31,587 bases of DNA. Origin: VGJW01 sp035286125. Its GTDB lineage: Bacteria > Cyanobacteriota > Sericytochromatia > S15B-MN24 > VGJW01. Position numbers and translations under genes: made by a program. The first letter of the stretch is position 1; every line of letters begins with the position of its first letter. Of the stretch, positions 17,090-25,380 are shown in pieces. The stretch lies in the NCBI GenBank assembly GCA_035286125.1, contig JAYKIS010000067.1:1-31587 (forward strand), in the 5' to 3' direction. The notes beneath the pieces are model-generated. The model worked only from the letters and a program-made list of their open reading frames with translations, made no database searches and was not told where the DNA came from.

Positions 17090-18333
17090 CCCCTCGGGCA
17101 GCCGACGCGTCCGGAGCAGTGAAGTCGAGCGCCTCAGGCCTGCTGCTGCACGGGGACAACCGCCTTGGCCTTGCGAGGCTGGCCCGGACGCACAAGGGCA
17201 AGGTGCGGCTTTGCTACCTCGACCCGCCCTACAACACGCGGCGGGCGATGGAACACTACGACGACAGCCGAGACCACGCGTCCTGGCTGGCCATGATGCG
17301 GGAGCTGCTGGAGCACGTGCGCCCGCTGATGGCACCGGACGGCGTCGTCGTCTCCCAGACGGACCGCCACGAATCCGCGTACCTCAAGGTCCTGCTGGAC
17401 GAGATGCTCGGCCGCGAGGCCTACGTCACGACCATTGCCGTCCGGATGTCGGCCACGTCGGGCTACAAGCTGGAACACGCCACCCGAACCCTGGTCAAGA
17501 ACACCGAGTTCATCCACGTCCACGCAGCCAACCTGAACCTGAATGAGGCCGCCTATGAACCCCTCGAGGATCTGGATCCCCACTACGCCTGCCTGCTGAC
17601 GCCGGACGGCAGCCGCTTCGGCCGCCTCATCGCCGATCCCGAGGTACGCCTGATGCTGGCGGGTGCAGGACTGCCTGCGCGCAATGCCTCGCTCGTCACG
17701 CTCTACGGCACCAGTATCGCGTTCCGTTCATGGGTACTCGAGCACGCGGGCCGAATCTGCCGCTCGCACACCGCGCCAGCCAAGGCGCAGGCGGCATTCC
17801 TCGAGGGAAGGCTGTTGGCGGACGAGCCCGGCGACTCGCCCGTAGTCGTGCCCTTTCCCCAGGGAGGCGACAACTACCTGATCCGACGCACGGCGAGCGC
17901 CATCGACCAGTTGATCCCGCTAGCCCTCAAGGTCCGCCCCGTCGAGGTGCCCGGTGACATCGACAGGTTATCCCTGACCAACCTGCTGGGCGATTGGTGG
18001 GACGGTTTTCACCTGGACATGGGCAACATACGGCTGGAGGGCGGTGTTCCGTTCGCCAAGGGCAAGAAGCCCGAACGCCTGCTCCGGCGACTGATCCGGA
18101 TGTTCACGCGCCCCGGCGACACGGTGCTTGATCCCTTTGCGGGGTCCGGCACGACGGCGGCCGTCGCCCACAAGATGGGCAGGCACTGGGTGGCCATCGA
18201 ATCCGGACCGCAGGCCCTGTCGCACGTCGTGCCGCGACTGGAGAGCGTCGTATCGGGACAGGACCAAACCGGCATCAGCCGTGCCGAAGGCTGGCAGGGT
18301 GGTGGCCGCTATGCCATCGAGCACCTGCCCTGA
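17086..18333 (+). CDS. Beta-class DNA methyltransferase (type III Mod-like, orphan)
   Basis: 415 residues. Motif IV DPPYNT lies at residues 46-51, a variable target-recognition region spans ~60-320, and motif I DPFAGSGTT lies at ~349-357, followed by a GRHWVAIE strand. The order IV-TRD-I identifies a beta-class adenine-N6 or cytosine-N4 methyltransferase; GKKPERLLRRLI before motif I resembles type III Mod subunits. It is shorter than typical Mod proteins (500-650 residues), and no Res endonuclease or other restriction gene is adjacent, so it is probably an orphan regulatory or protective enzyme. The GTG start overlaps the SPFH stop and is preceded by a G5 stretch. The recognition sequence cannot be deduced here. 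Confidence 0.9.
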   Translation: MTPRAADASGAVKSSASGLLLHGDNRLGLARLARTHKGKVRLCYLDPPYNTRRAMEHYDDSRDHASWLAMMRELLEHVRPLMAPDGVVVSQTDRHESAYLKVLLDEMLGREAYVTTIAVRMSATSGYKLEHATRTLVKNTEFIHVHAANLNLNEAAYEPLEDLDPHYACLLTPDGSRFGRLIADPEVRLMLAGAGLPARNASLVTLYGTSIAFRSWVLEHAGRICRSHTAPAKAQAAFLEGRLLADEPGDSPVVVPFPQGGDNYLIRRTASAIDQLIPLALKVRPVEVPGDIDRLSLTNLLGDWWDGFHLDMGNIRLEGGVPFAKGKKPERLLRRLIRMFTRPGDTVLDPFAGSGTTAAVAHKMGRHWVAIESGPQALSHVVPRLESVVSGQDQTGISRAEGWQGGGRYAIEHLP

Positions 18334-18355
18334 ACCTGGCGCCCACATGCCACAT

Positions 18356-18685
18356 TCAAGGGGCAGGCAGGGACACCATGCTGCCGTTTCCGAGCAGCAC
18401 GTCGGTCGCCCCGTCCTTGCGCGCCCTGATGGCAAGTTCAGGAGCCTTGAGGGACCAGGAGGCCAACTCGGACGCATCGGCAATCCGATAGCGCTCGAGC
18501 GCCTGGCTTCTCGCAACGAGCAGGTGGGCACCGTCCGCCTCGAATCCGAGTCGGATGACCGAGGGGCGCGTGCCTGCCGGAAGCCACGCCATGCCGCATC
18601 CATGCTTGAGCGAGTCGAGGGCACGAATCCGCACGTCGCCGGCACCATCCACCCAAGCCATCCAGCCATCGTCGACAGCGGCCAT
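18356..18685 (-). pseudogene. Short fragment resembling a beta-propeller protein
   Basis: 109 codons. The product reads like consecutive propeller blades: MAWVDGAGDVRIRAL, then VIRLGFEADGAHLLVARSQALERYRIAD, then WSLKAPELAIRARKDGATDVLL. There is no signal peptide and no SD before the ATG, and the same frame is closed by a TGA only a few codons upstream, although propeller-like residues seem to start right at the ATG. I read it as the 3' remnant of a larger gene, or a small intact gene of unknown role. It is convergent with the methyltransferase, 22 bases apart. Confidence 0.4.
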
Positions 18686-18844
18686 CTGCGCGCCGCTTCC
18701 AATGGTTCAAGCATACCCGCGACCTGTGGCTTCGGTCCCGAGCAGTCGGAAGCGGAGCTTCACGACACTTTCACGGCGGGATAACCCTGTCGCGACCATC
18801 CAGGACGATAACCAGGCAGTCTCCACGAGCACACAGGTACCCCG

Positions 18845-19375
18845 TTGCCTACCTCCATTCAGCCCCATCGGCAACATGCGCCTCGACAGGTTGTCGCGGG
18901 CCGGACCGGGCCCGTTGAACCTGTCCCTCACAAGGCCGGAGATCGCCTCACACTGACGGCGGCTGCGGGGAGCCGGCAGGCCATCGCCGATGCGCTCGAT
19001 CTGGCCCGCGGCATCGCCTTTTCGGGCGCCAATCCGGCCTTGCGGGACGCCCGTGTCCGCGGCGTGCTGACGGATGCCTTGCCCCTGGCACGCCAGACGA
19101 TGGAAGCCCTCGACATTGCCCGCGGTGGTGCATTCCTGATCACGAGCATGGTGGACCGCAAGCCCCTCGTGGCTGCAGCCGTAGGACGAGCCATCGACCT
19201 TGGTGCCAGCCGCCGGGATCAGGAGCACGTACTCAAGGTCATCGCGATGTACATCTCGGATGAAGCCGACCGAAATGCCTTGGTGGAGCGGGCCCTCGCC
19301 CGCACCTGGCCATCCGGTGGGGGGCGGGGAGTCTCCCCGGTTCCCGTCTTGCCGGAGTTGCCGCACACCCGCTGA
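18845..19375 (+). CDS. Unknown all-helical protein with ALDxARGxAF repeats
   Basis: 176 residues from a TTG start with only a weak SD (AGG about 10 bases upstream), so the start is uncertain. Residues ~1-35 are polar and disordered without a signal peptide. The remainder is predicted helical and contains an internal repeat: ALDLARGIAF at ~50-59, ALDIARGGAF at ~88-97 and a weaker third copy (RAIDLGASRR) at ~115-124. Coding character is supported by the regular amphipathic pattern and strong third-position GC. I do not recognise the family. The disordered signal-less leader resembles those of the C39-like and CHAP-like proteins in this window. Confidence 0.6.
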   Translation: MPTSIQPHRQHAPRQVVAGRTGPVEPVPHKAGDRLTLTAAAGSRQAIADALDLARGIAFSGANPALRDARVRGVLTDALPLARQTMEALDIARGGAFLITSMVDRKPLVAAAVGRAIDLGASRRDQEHVLKVIAMYISDEADRNALVERALARTWPSGGGRGVSPVPVLPELPHTR

Positions 19376-19544
19376 ATTTTCGTGGAGGCTCGACCATCGC
19401 GCGAGGCCCGATTGCAGCGAAAGGCCCCTCAACACTCCGCCCACGGCCATGAGATGTTGGGTGAGTCGCGAGTAGCGATGTAGTCGAGGGCGGAGGCCAT
19501 TTTCGCTGCCGATCCCTGCCCTGTCTTCATCGAGGGGTACCATC

Positions 19545-21809
19545 GTGCTTATGATGACCCGCTTGATCTTCCGCCGCCTCAGCGCGACGCTGACGGCTGC
19601 CGCTCTGGTTTTCCTTGCAGGTTGCCAGGGAACTGCGCTGCAGGCCGTCGGTGGCAATGCATCGGCGCTGTCAGCCGAGGCCACGGATCGCGCCCTTGTC
19701 GGACGCGTCGTCGACGCCGAAGGCAAGCCCAAAGCCGGGGTCGTCGTCACCGCCTGGCTCAACAACACGGCAGCGCGTCGCATCCTCGCCAAGGGACCCA
19801 GTGCCACCACGGGAAGCGACGGCCAGTTCGTCTGCAGGCTTATCAAATAGGGCCTCTACAACCTCGAGGCCGTCTCGTCGGATACGCAGAAGGCGTGGCT
19901 TGGCAATGTGCGATATGCCGGTGAGACACGCCAGGTCGGCAGCATGGCGCTCAAGGCCACGGGTGCGCTGACCGGGCGGGTTACGGCACCAGAACAACCG
20001 ACCGTGACGGACTTCGAGGGTGTGGAGGTCTTCATCCCGGGGTCTTCCTATGCGGCCAGGGCCGATCGGGCCGGGAACTGGACAATGAGCGGTGTCCCCG
20101 AGGGACGCTTCGATCTGGTCGCCATCAAGGACGGGCTGGGGCGGGCCGCGACCAGCGACATCGCTGTCGCATCGGAGGAAGTGACCCGGGCGGGTACGCT
20201 CGCTCTGTCGCTCAACCTTCCCGTCATCTCCGGCCTTTCCCAGACCAATGGGGCCAGAGGAACCGAGGTCGTCATCAGCGGCGCCCATTTCGGTGCCTCT
20301 ACAGGCGCACCCGTCCAGGTCACGTTGAATGACGGGCTGGTCCCCCGCATGCGACGGATCTCCAACAACGAGATTCGGTTCACTGTTCCAGACAATGCCC
20401 GAAGCGGGGCCGTTGTGGTCTATGTCGCCGGCCTTATCAGCAACAGTTGGCCCTTCACGGTCATGGAGAGGCTGACCCTCGGTCGTGACTGGGCAACCGT
20501 CGTGCCCGGCAGGCCGCGTCAACTGCGGGCTTGGGCGTGGGATACGGAGGGTCTTCGCATCGACCGGCCCCATGTCGCGTGGGCCTTCTCTGGTAACGCC
20601 GCCCGTATTGAAGAGGGCCTGCTGACCGGGTTGACGACAGGCACTGGTTCTCTGGCCATCAAGTCCGGCAAGCTTGTCGCGACGTGGTCCATCGAGGTGG
20701 AGCAGCAGATGGGATGGTTGAGGACGCTGACGAAGGAGGGAGGCATCACCGATAACAGAGGCGCCCTTCTCCGTCCCTACCATCTGGACGCGGCAGCTCC
20801 CGAGGGTCACATGTACGGGCCAAGTTCCCTTGCCATGCTCCCGTCCGGTGACCTCGTCATCGCCGACCACGGCAACGGTCTCCTTCGCAATCTCGCTCCC
20901 GACGGCTTCCTCTCTATGTTCTCGGGTCTCGCAACCAACCCGTGGAGTGCTCCCTTGGCCCATCTCTACCCCACCTACGGACCGCCGCGCAGTTCGTTCT
21001 ACGCACAGCCCCGCGTGCTTGGTCTGGGTGCCGATGGCAGGATCGTGGCCGTCGACTTTGCCGGATTCTCAGCGGGCACGATCCGTCTCGTCTCCGCCGA
21101 CGGCTCAACCTCCCAGCTCTTACCAGGGATACGCTCCTTTGAATCCACGTATGCCAATGGGCCAGCGGACCAGGCAACGTGGGGCAAGATTCAGTCGGCG
21201 GCAACCTTGCCCGACGGCAGCCTCCTCATCGCCGACTATTCCTACAGTTGCCTGCGCAGGGTCACGTGGCCAGGACTGGTCACCTCCACGTTCGCCGGCA
21301 TCAGCCCCGAAGCGACTCCGGATGAGCAGCCCTCAAGCCGGGATGGACTGGGTACTGAGGCTCGATTTGCCGCCATCGCGACGATGGCCGTGGGCCCGGA
21401 CGGCGCCCTCTACGTCGCCGAGGGCGGGAGCTACTCCGAAGCAGACGCCGGGGCCGGGTTCCGGGTTCGCAAGGTAACGCCCGACGGCGACGTGACGACC
21501 CTTGCCGGCGGTACCAGAGGCTTGGTCGACGGCAGGGGCGCGGCGGCAGCGTTCGGCGATCTCGCAGGAATCGCGGTGGACACCCTCGGCTACGTCTATG
21601 TTTCCGACAGCCAGAACGACGTCATCCGTGAGATTGCTCCGGATGGCACCGTGCGGACCCTGACGGGCAGCACTCAGGAGAACCGTTTCCCGGCCGATGG
21701 CAAGGACCTCGCGGCGCGAATCCGCTTCCCGGGTGCCATGGCCTTCAACGACGAGGGGGACTTGTACGTCCTGCAGGACTACGACGGAACGCTGCGCAAG
21801 ATGGAGTAG
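19545..21809 (+). pseudogene. CarboxypepD_reg/IPT/NHL-repeat lipoprotein interrupted by an in-frame TAG
   Basis: A GTG at 19545, with GAGGGG seven bases upstream, starts a lipoprotein signal ending LAGC (Cys27), then a CarboxypepD_reg-like domain. Codon 102 (19848-19850) is TAG, after which the same frame continues with GLYNLEAVSSD, exactly where such a domain would run on. It proceeds through a second regulatory-like domain, an IPT/TIG domain (from about codon 226, ISGLSQTNGARGTEVVISG), and NHL-type propeller repeats (~codon 405 to the end, e.g. GIAVDTLGYVYVSD). Total span is 754 codons. TAG is an ordinary stop in several neighbouring genes, so general recoding is unlikely. It is either a nonsense mutation (for example CAG to TAG), a sequencing error, or readthrough. 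A GTG at 19908 could start a cytoplasmic remnant. When intact it would be a cell-envelope binding or structural protein. Confidence 0.8.
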
Positions 21810-21821
21810 GTCCATCTGCAA

Positions 21822-21843
21822 CCCTGGGGTCAGCCCCCCAGGG
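21822..21843. terminator. Bidirectional stem-loop between convergent genes
   Basis: An 8-bp perfect stem, CCCTGGGG paired with CCCCAGGG, with a 6-base loop fills the 36-base gap between the NHL lipoprotein stop and the stop of the convergent small protein. No U-tract is present on either strand. Confidence 0.6.
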
Positions 21844-21845
21844 AC

Positions 21846-22112
21846 TCAGCGCTTGCGTCTGGCCTTTGCGGGCTCGGGTTGAGGCGCAGATGGGAGTTCG
21901 AGCGCACTGCGCCTGACGGTTCCGTAGGTGCGCAGTTGTGTCCCGTTCGCATCGTCCCGATTGACGGTTTCGCCCCTGTCCTGGCGCGCACGGTCCGCCG
22001 ACTTCTTGTCCTTGCCCTTTGCAGGCTCTGGCGGAGCAACAGGCTTGGGCTGCGCAACTAGGCGTGCCCCCTGGGAGACCAGACTTCCCGTACCGGGTCC
22101 CTTGACTTGCAT
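21846..22112 (-). CDS. Small basic disordered protein downstream of the ART gene
   Basis: 88 residues beginning MQVKGPGTGSL. The protein is rich in Lys, Arg, Pro and Ala, includes a PKPVAPPEPAKGKDKK stretch, and ends RRKR; no hydrophobic core or signal peptide. GAGGTG six bases before the ATG at 22112 supports the start. It lies 54 bases after the ADP-ribosyltransferase-like gene on the same strand, so the two are probably co-transcribed. It could be an immunity protein, chaperone or secreted partner, but its composition gives no direct clue; a nucleic-acid-binding or disordered structural role fits as well. Confidence 0.55.
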   Translation of the reverse strand: MQVKGPGTGSLVSQGARLVAQPKPVAPPEPAKGKDKKSADRARQDRGETVNRDDANGTQLRTYGTVRRSALELPSAPQPEPAKARRKR

Positions 22113-22166
22113 GACTATCACCTCTTGGGCATGCCTTACCCACATCGGCCGCAGACGGCACGCCCC

Positions 22167-22967
22167 TCAGTCAGCACCCCGCGGGTACTGCGCACGCCAG
22201 TCACGGACGAGCGCATGGCGGTCGGCTGCCGTGTAGGTGCGCCCCCCAAAGTGGACCTCGAATCGACCAAGCGGGATCTCGATGTTGCGCGCGGCTACCA
22301 GGACCTCGTCATCGTCCGCGCCCAGCGACAACAGGGAGCCCCCATCGACCCACTTGTCCGCCAGAGTCTTCTCCATGGGGATGTCGGCTCGGTAGACCAC
22401 GGAAGGATCCTTGCCGTGTGCGAACTTGCGCGCCACGTCGGGGTCCGTCGACCAGGACGCCACCGTATGGTGCCTGATCCTGAGCGTCTGCTGGCCGGGG
22501 GTCTCGAGGGCCCGGACCACGTCCTCGACGGGCCCGATACCCCGTACACCCCGATGCAACCGGAAGATATCGGGAGTCTCGATGCCGGTCTTCCGCGCCA
22601 ACCTCTCCCACCGCGTCCGCCTTGTCGCAAGCAGCTCGCCGACCGAGGCCTCGGCCGTACCGGGACGAACCACACCACGGGCCTCGAGGAGGCGCTCATA
22701 GGCATTGCGGATCGTCATCTGGCTCTGGCCGCCCATGACCCACTCCTGCAGCATCTTGCCCGAGCGCGCCTGCAGGTCATCGGATCGATAAATCGCCTTG
22801 TGGAATGCTTCTCGCTTCATCGCCACCTTGCCGGAGCTCAGGCCTGAAAGCGGAGTGAGGCGTCCCTCCAATCGGTTCAGGTCCGCGGCATCGAGCATGC
22901 GCACGGCTTTCCGGCCAGGCTTGGCCGCCCGAGCTGCCTTGAGCAGCCTGCCCCACGGTCCGATCAT
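22167..22967 (-). CDS. ADP-ribosyltransferase-like protein
   Basis: 266 residues. The N-terminal half (~1-125) is helical and charged. The C-terminal half resembles NAD-dependent ADP-ribosyltransferases of the Arg-Ser-Glu class: FRLHRGV supplies Arg139, VASWSTDPDVARKF supplies the S-x-S/T core (Ser171-Ser173-Thr174), and ADDDEVLV supplies the acidic pair with Glu221. The residue two before Glu221 is Asp219 rather than the Glu or Gln of common enzymes. Known: members modify host or competitor proteins, or act in phage biology. No signal peptide is present, so export would need a dedicated system, or the enzyme works inside the cell. The start at 22967 has a very strong GAGGAGGGGG SD six bases upstream. 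Confidence 0.7.
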   Translation of the reverse strand: MIGPWGRLLKAARAAKPGRKAVRMLDAADLNRLEGRLTPLSGLSSGKVAMKREAFHKAIYRSDDLQARSGKMLQEWVMGGQSQMTIRNAYERLLEARGVVRPGTAEASVGELLATRRTRWERLARKTGIETPDIFRLHRGVRGIGPVEDVVRALETPGQQTLRIRHHTVASWSTDPDVARKFAHGKDPSVVYRADIPMEKTLADKWVDGGSLLSLGADDDEVLVAARNIEIPLGRFEVHFGGRTYTAADRHALVRDWRAQYPRGAD

Positions 22968-23582
22968 GGTCTTCCCCCTCCTCGGTTATGCCCCTTGGAG
23001 GGCTCAAGCTTGCGAGAGAGAAGCCAGGCGTCGGTGCAGGCAAGTCCAGTCAGGCATGAGGTTGCCGTACCATCACCCTGTGACCCTGCGTCCAGGCACC
23101 AAACTTGCGTCCCCACCTGACAGCGTTGATCCCCGTTGTCGGACTTGCCCCCGAAGCTTGGGCGTACGCGCCGGTCATGGGCGTCTCGGGCCCGCTGCTG
23201 GACCTCACGCCCATGCTCACCATCCCCCTCGCCGCACTGGTCTTGCCTCTCCGAGGGCTGCAGGAACCTCATCATCGCCGGGATGCTTGCACCACAGACC
23301 GAATCATGGCCCTTGATGCTGCCGTATGACGAGCAGGGCCAAGTGTTGAACGCCGGCTTCGCACGGACCGTGGGTGGCTCCAGCAAGGTGGGATGGAGAA
23401 GAATGGTCTGACCGGGCTCCGAACCCGTCATACCGACACCGTTCGATTCATCGCAGCAAAGAATCCTGGCATCATGATGCCCGTGAGCAGGCCCGGCCGG
23501 CGATGGCCCCTTCCCCTCGGGCCCACGCTTTGTTAGTGTTAAGAAAATAGAAGACAAGCGTTAAGCCGTGAGCAGGTAATTG
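22968..23582. other. Gene-poor region with a possible membrane-protein remnant and promoter
   Basis: No confident gene. On the plus strand at ~23105-23329 there is a short open stretch without SD whose hydrophobic text (LTALIPVVGLAPE, then LTIPLAALVLPL) faintly resembles the end of the 4-TM family at 14863-16059; it may be a decayed copy. At 23530-23562 there is the only markedly AT-rich patch of the region, with TTGTTA and two GTTAAG copies about 23 bases apart, likely the promoter area of the following lipoprotein gene. Confidence 0.4.
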
Positions 23583-24380
23583 GTGTCCTTCCGTCTCTCC
23601 CTTTCGCGTTTCTTGCCCCTTGTCCTGATGGTGCTTTCAGGCTGCGGTGCTGCGGCCATCGCCTCGGCACCAGTCGGCGCCGCCCCAGGCGTCGGGGCCC
23701 GTGCGGTTGGTGCGCCGCCTCGGATCTTCGTGCTCAAGGCCAAGGGCGTCTGCGACGGTTGCGCCGAAGGCATTTCGAAGATGCTCTTCGCCAAGGGCAT
23801 ACCGAGCCAGATTCTGGGTACCGAGGACCTCAAGAGGCATGTGAGCGCCAACGACATGCTGGTCATCGGTGGCAGCGAACCCGACATCTACGGCGAGTAC
23901 ACCGTCAAGCAGGAGCTCGTGAAGGCTGGTGCCTTCCAGTGGCTCAAGGACCACATCCGGAACGGCGGACGCTATGTCGGTATCTGCTCGGGTGCCTACC
24001 TGACGGAAAGGTGGATCAATCAGCAGGAGGGCATCAAGGGCCTCGATATTTTCCCCGGCAAGGTCGACAACTACGTCCTGGGCACCAAGTCCATGTACGT
24101 GAAGACCCGTTGGACCGGAGAGAAAGCCGCCCGATGGACCTACTTCCAGGATGGCCCGGCCTTCTATCCTGCGGCCGGCGCCCCCATCGAGGTGCTGGCA
24201 CGTTTCACGCACGATGACACGGTCGCGGCAGCCGTGTTTGCCTACGGCACGGGCAAGGTGGGTGTCATCTCGCCTCATCCCGAAGCAGACCGCTCGTGGG
24301 GTGACATCCACGGCATACGCGACCCAGACGGCGTCGACTATGACCTCGGGGTGTCTGTGTTCCTGAAGGTGCTCGAGTAG
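23583..24380 (+). CDS. Lipoprotein with BPL_N/glutamine-amidotransferase-like fold
   Basis: 265 residues. A lipoprotein signal ends LSGC (lipid Cys21). The mature domain resembles the class I glutamine-amidotransferase-like fold of the BPL_N family: MLVIGGSEPDIY, then GGRYVGICSGAYL with the nucleophile-elbow Cys135, and GVISPHPEADRSW with His232 and Glu234. Together these form a plausible Cys-His-Glu triad. Known: BPL_N domains are ThuA/GATase-like and mostly uncharacterised when not fused to biotin ligase. GTG 23583 is preferred (GCAGGT five bases upstream) over the adjacent TTG at 23580. An exported, lipid-anchored amidotransferase-like enzyme is unusual; its substrate is unknown. Confidence 0.82.
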   Translation: MSFRLSLSRFLPLVLMVLSGCGAAAIASAPVGAAPGVGARAVGAPPRIFVLKAKGVCDGCAEGISKMLFAKGIPSQILGTEDLKRHVSANDMLVIGGSEPDIYGEYTVKQELVKAGAFQWLKDHIRNGGRYVGICSGAYLTERWINQQEGIKGLDIFPGKVDNYVLGTKSMYVKTRWTGEKAARWTYFQDGPAFYPAAGAPIEVLARFTHDDTVAAAVFAYGTGKVGVISPHPEADRSWGDIHGIRDPDGVDYDLGVSVFLKVLE

Positions 24381-24507
24381 GTTCGGGTGCGGGTCAGGGC
24401 AGGACCTTGCCTTCGATGACCTCAGGAACCTGCCCGAGGCCGCGACACATCGACCACCGATAGCGCCGCGAGCCAAGGGCCTGTCACCTCGCCCGAGGAG
24501 AGACCTG

Positions 24508-25335
24508 ATGGGTAGCCGACTCCCTGCACACTTCGGGCGCCGATGGGGCAACGCCCATCCGGCATCGGGGACATGGCCCCGATCTCGAAACTGCATCAGA
24601 ACACGAATGTCCGGGCACCATGAAGCCATGCCGCGAACAGTCAGGATCGGGTTCGGCGTGCTGGCTTGCCTGGCGATCACGGCCGCGCCATCAAGGGCCG
24701 AGCGTCTCGAGTTCCCCCTCGCACTCGGCGCCGGCCCCTCGTGGGTCACGCTTGGGCCTTCAACGCCACAGGGTGGCCCCCCTGCAGGTCCCTTCACGGC
24801 CATCCGGATCGAGGCCGCGGCCGTCCTCGACAGGACCTTGCTGGAACGCAACATGAGCCGCGTACCGGCAGGCTACGGGCGATTGCTCGGCAACACCGAC
24901 GAGTTGCGTGTCGGCAACCTGTTCGTCCCAAGGACACTCATCCTGTCACGCACGGCAGACACATCGCTGGTCGGCGCCACCTGGGATCTGGTGGGCCTTC
25001 GCCAACCCCTGATCAACAAGGGACCCGTCAGGCTGGACCTGAACGGAAGGCTAGTCCTTGCTGCTGCGCGGTTGGAACAAACCGGTCTCGCGGGTTTGAC
25101 GGGACCACGCATCACGAACTTCATCCGGCCCGGCATCGCTCTGGGCGTGGGCGCGGCCCTTGCGCTTGCGCCGGGCCTGAATCTCAGGGTCGGGTTTGAC
25201 GAGACCGCTTTTATCCCACAAGCGCTTGGAGGCGGCTTGCACGAAACGGACGGCCCCGGCGGATCGCTCTGGCGCATGGGGTCGCCTTGGGCGATGGTCG
25301 AGTATCAGGTGCCCTTCAGGAGCACCTTGCCCTAG
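24508..25335 (+). CDS. Exported protein, possible outer-membrane beta-barrel
   Basis: 275 residues from ATG 24508, which has GAGGAG seven bases upstream. A typical signal peptide (basic n-region, FGVLACLAITA core, SRA cleavage site) begins only at an in-frame ATG at 24628, so the true protein may be the 235-residue form. The mature part is rich in alternating polar/hydrophobic strands with Gly turns (e.g. VRLDLNGRLVLAAARL, ALGVGAALALAPGLNLRVGFDE), and ends in an aromatic strand plus a short tail, reminiscent of small outer-membrane barrels. No family is recognised. A 10-bp hairpin follows the stop directly. Confidence 0.7.
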   Translation: MGSRLPAHFGRRWGNAHPASGTWPRSRNCIRTRMSGHHEAMPRTVRIGFGVLACLAITAAPSRAERLEFPLALGAGPSWVTLGPSTPQGGPPAGPFTAIRIEAAAVLDRTLLERNMSRVPAGYGRLLGNTDELRVGNLFVPRTLILSRTADTSLVGATWDLVGLRQPLINKGPVRLDLNGRLVLAAARLEQTGLAGLTGPRITNFIRPGIALGVGAALALAPGLNLRVGFDETAFIPQALGGGLHETDGPGGSLWRMGSPWAMVEYQVPFRSTLP

Positions 25336-25372
25336 CGAAGCCGGGGGCCTGCAGCCTGTGCTCCCGGCTTCG
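25336..25372. terminator. Bidirectional stem-loop between convergent genes
   Basis: CGAAGCCGGG pairs perfectly with CCCGGCTTCG (10 bp) around a 17-base loop that can form a further short stem. It starts immediately after the TAG of the exported-protein gene and ends 8 bases before the stop of the convergent gene at 25381. Confidence 0.7.
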
Positions 25373-25380
25373 ACACGACT

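Noticed and set aside
18707..19846. Long minus-strand open frame across the helical protein and the start of the NHL lipoprotein
   Set aside because: It overlaps two plus-strand genes with recognisable features, and its own translation has no signal, repeat or domain.
19848..19850. TAG as evidence for an alternative genetic code
   Set aside because: TAG ends at least the genes stopping at 21809, 24380, 25335 and 31410, so it functions as a normal stop here.
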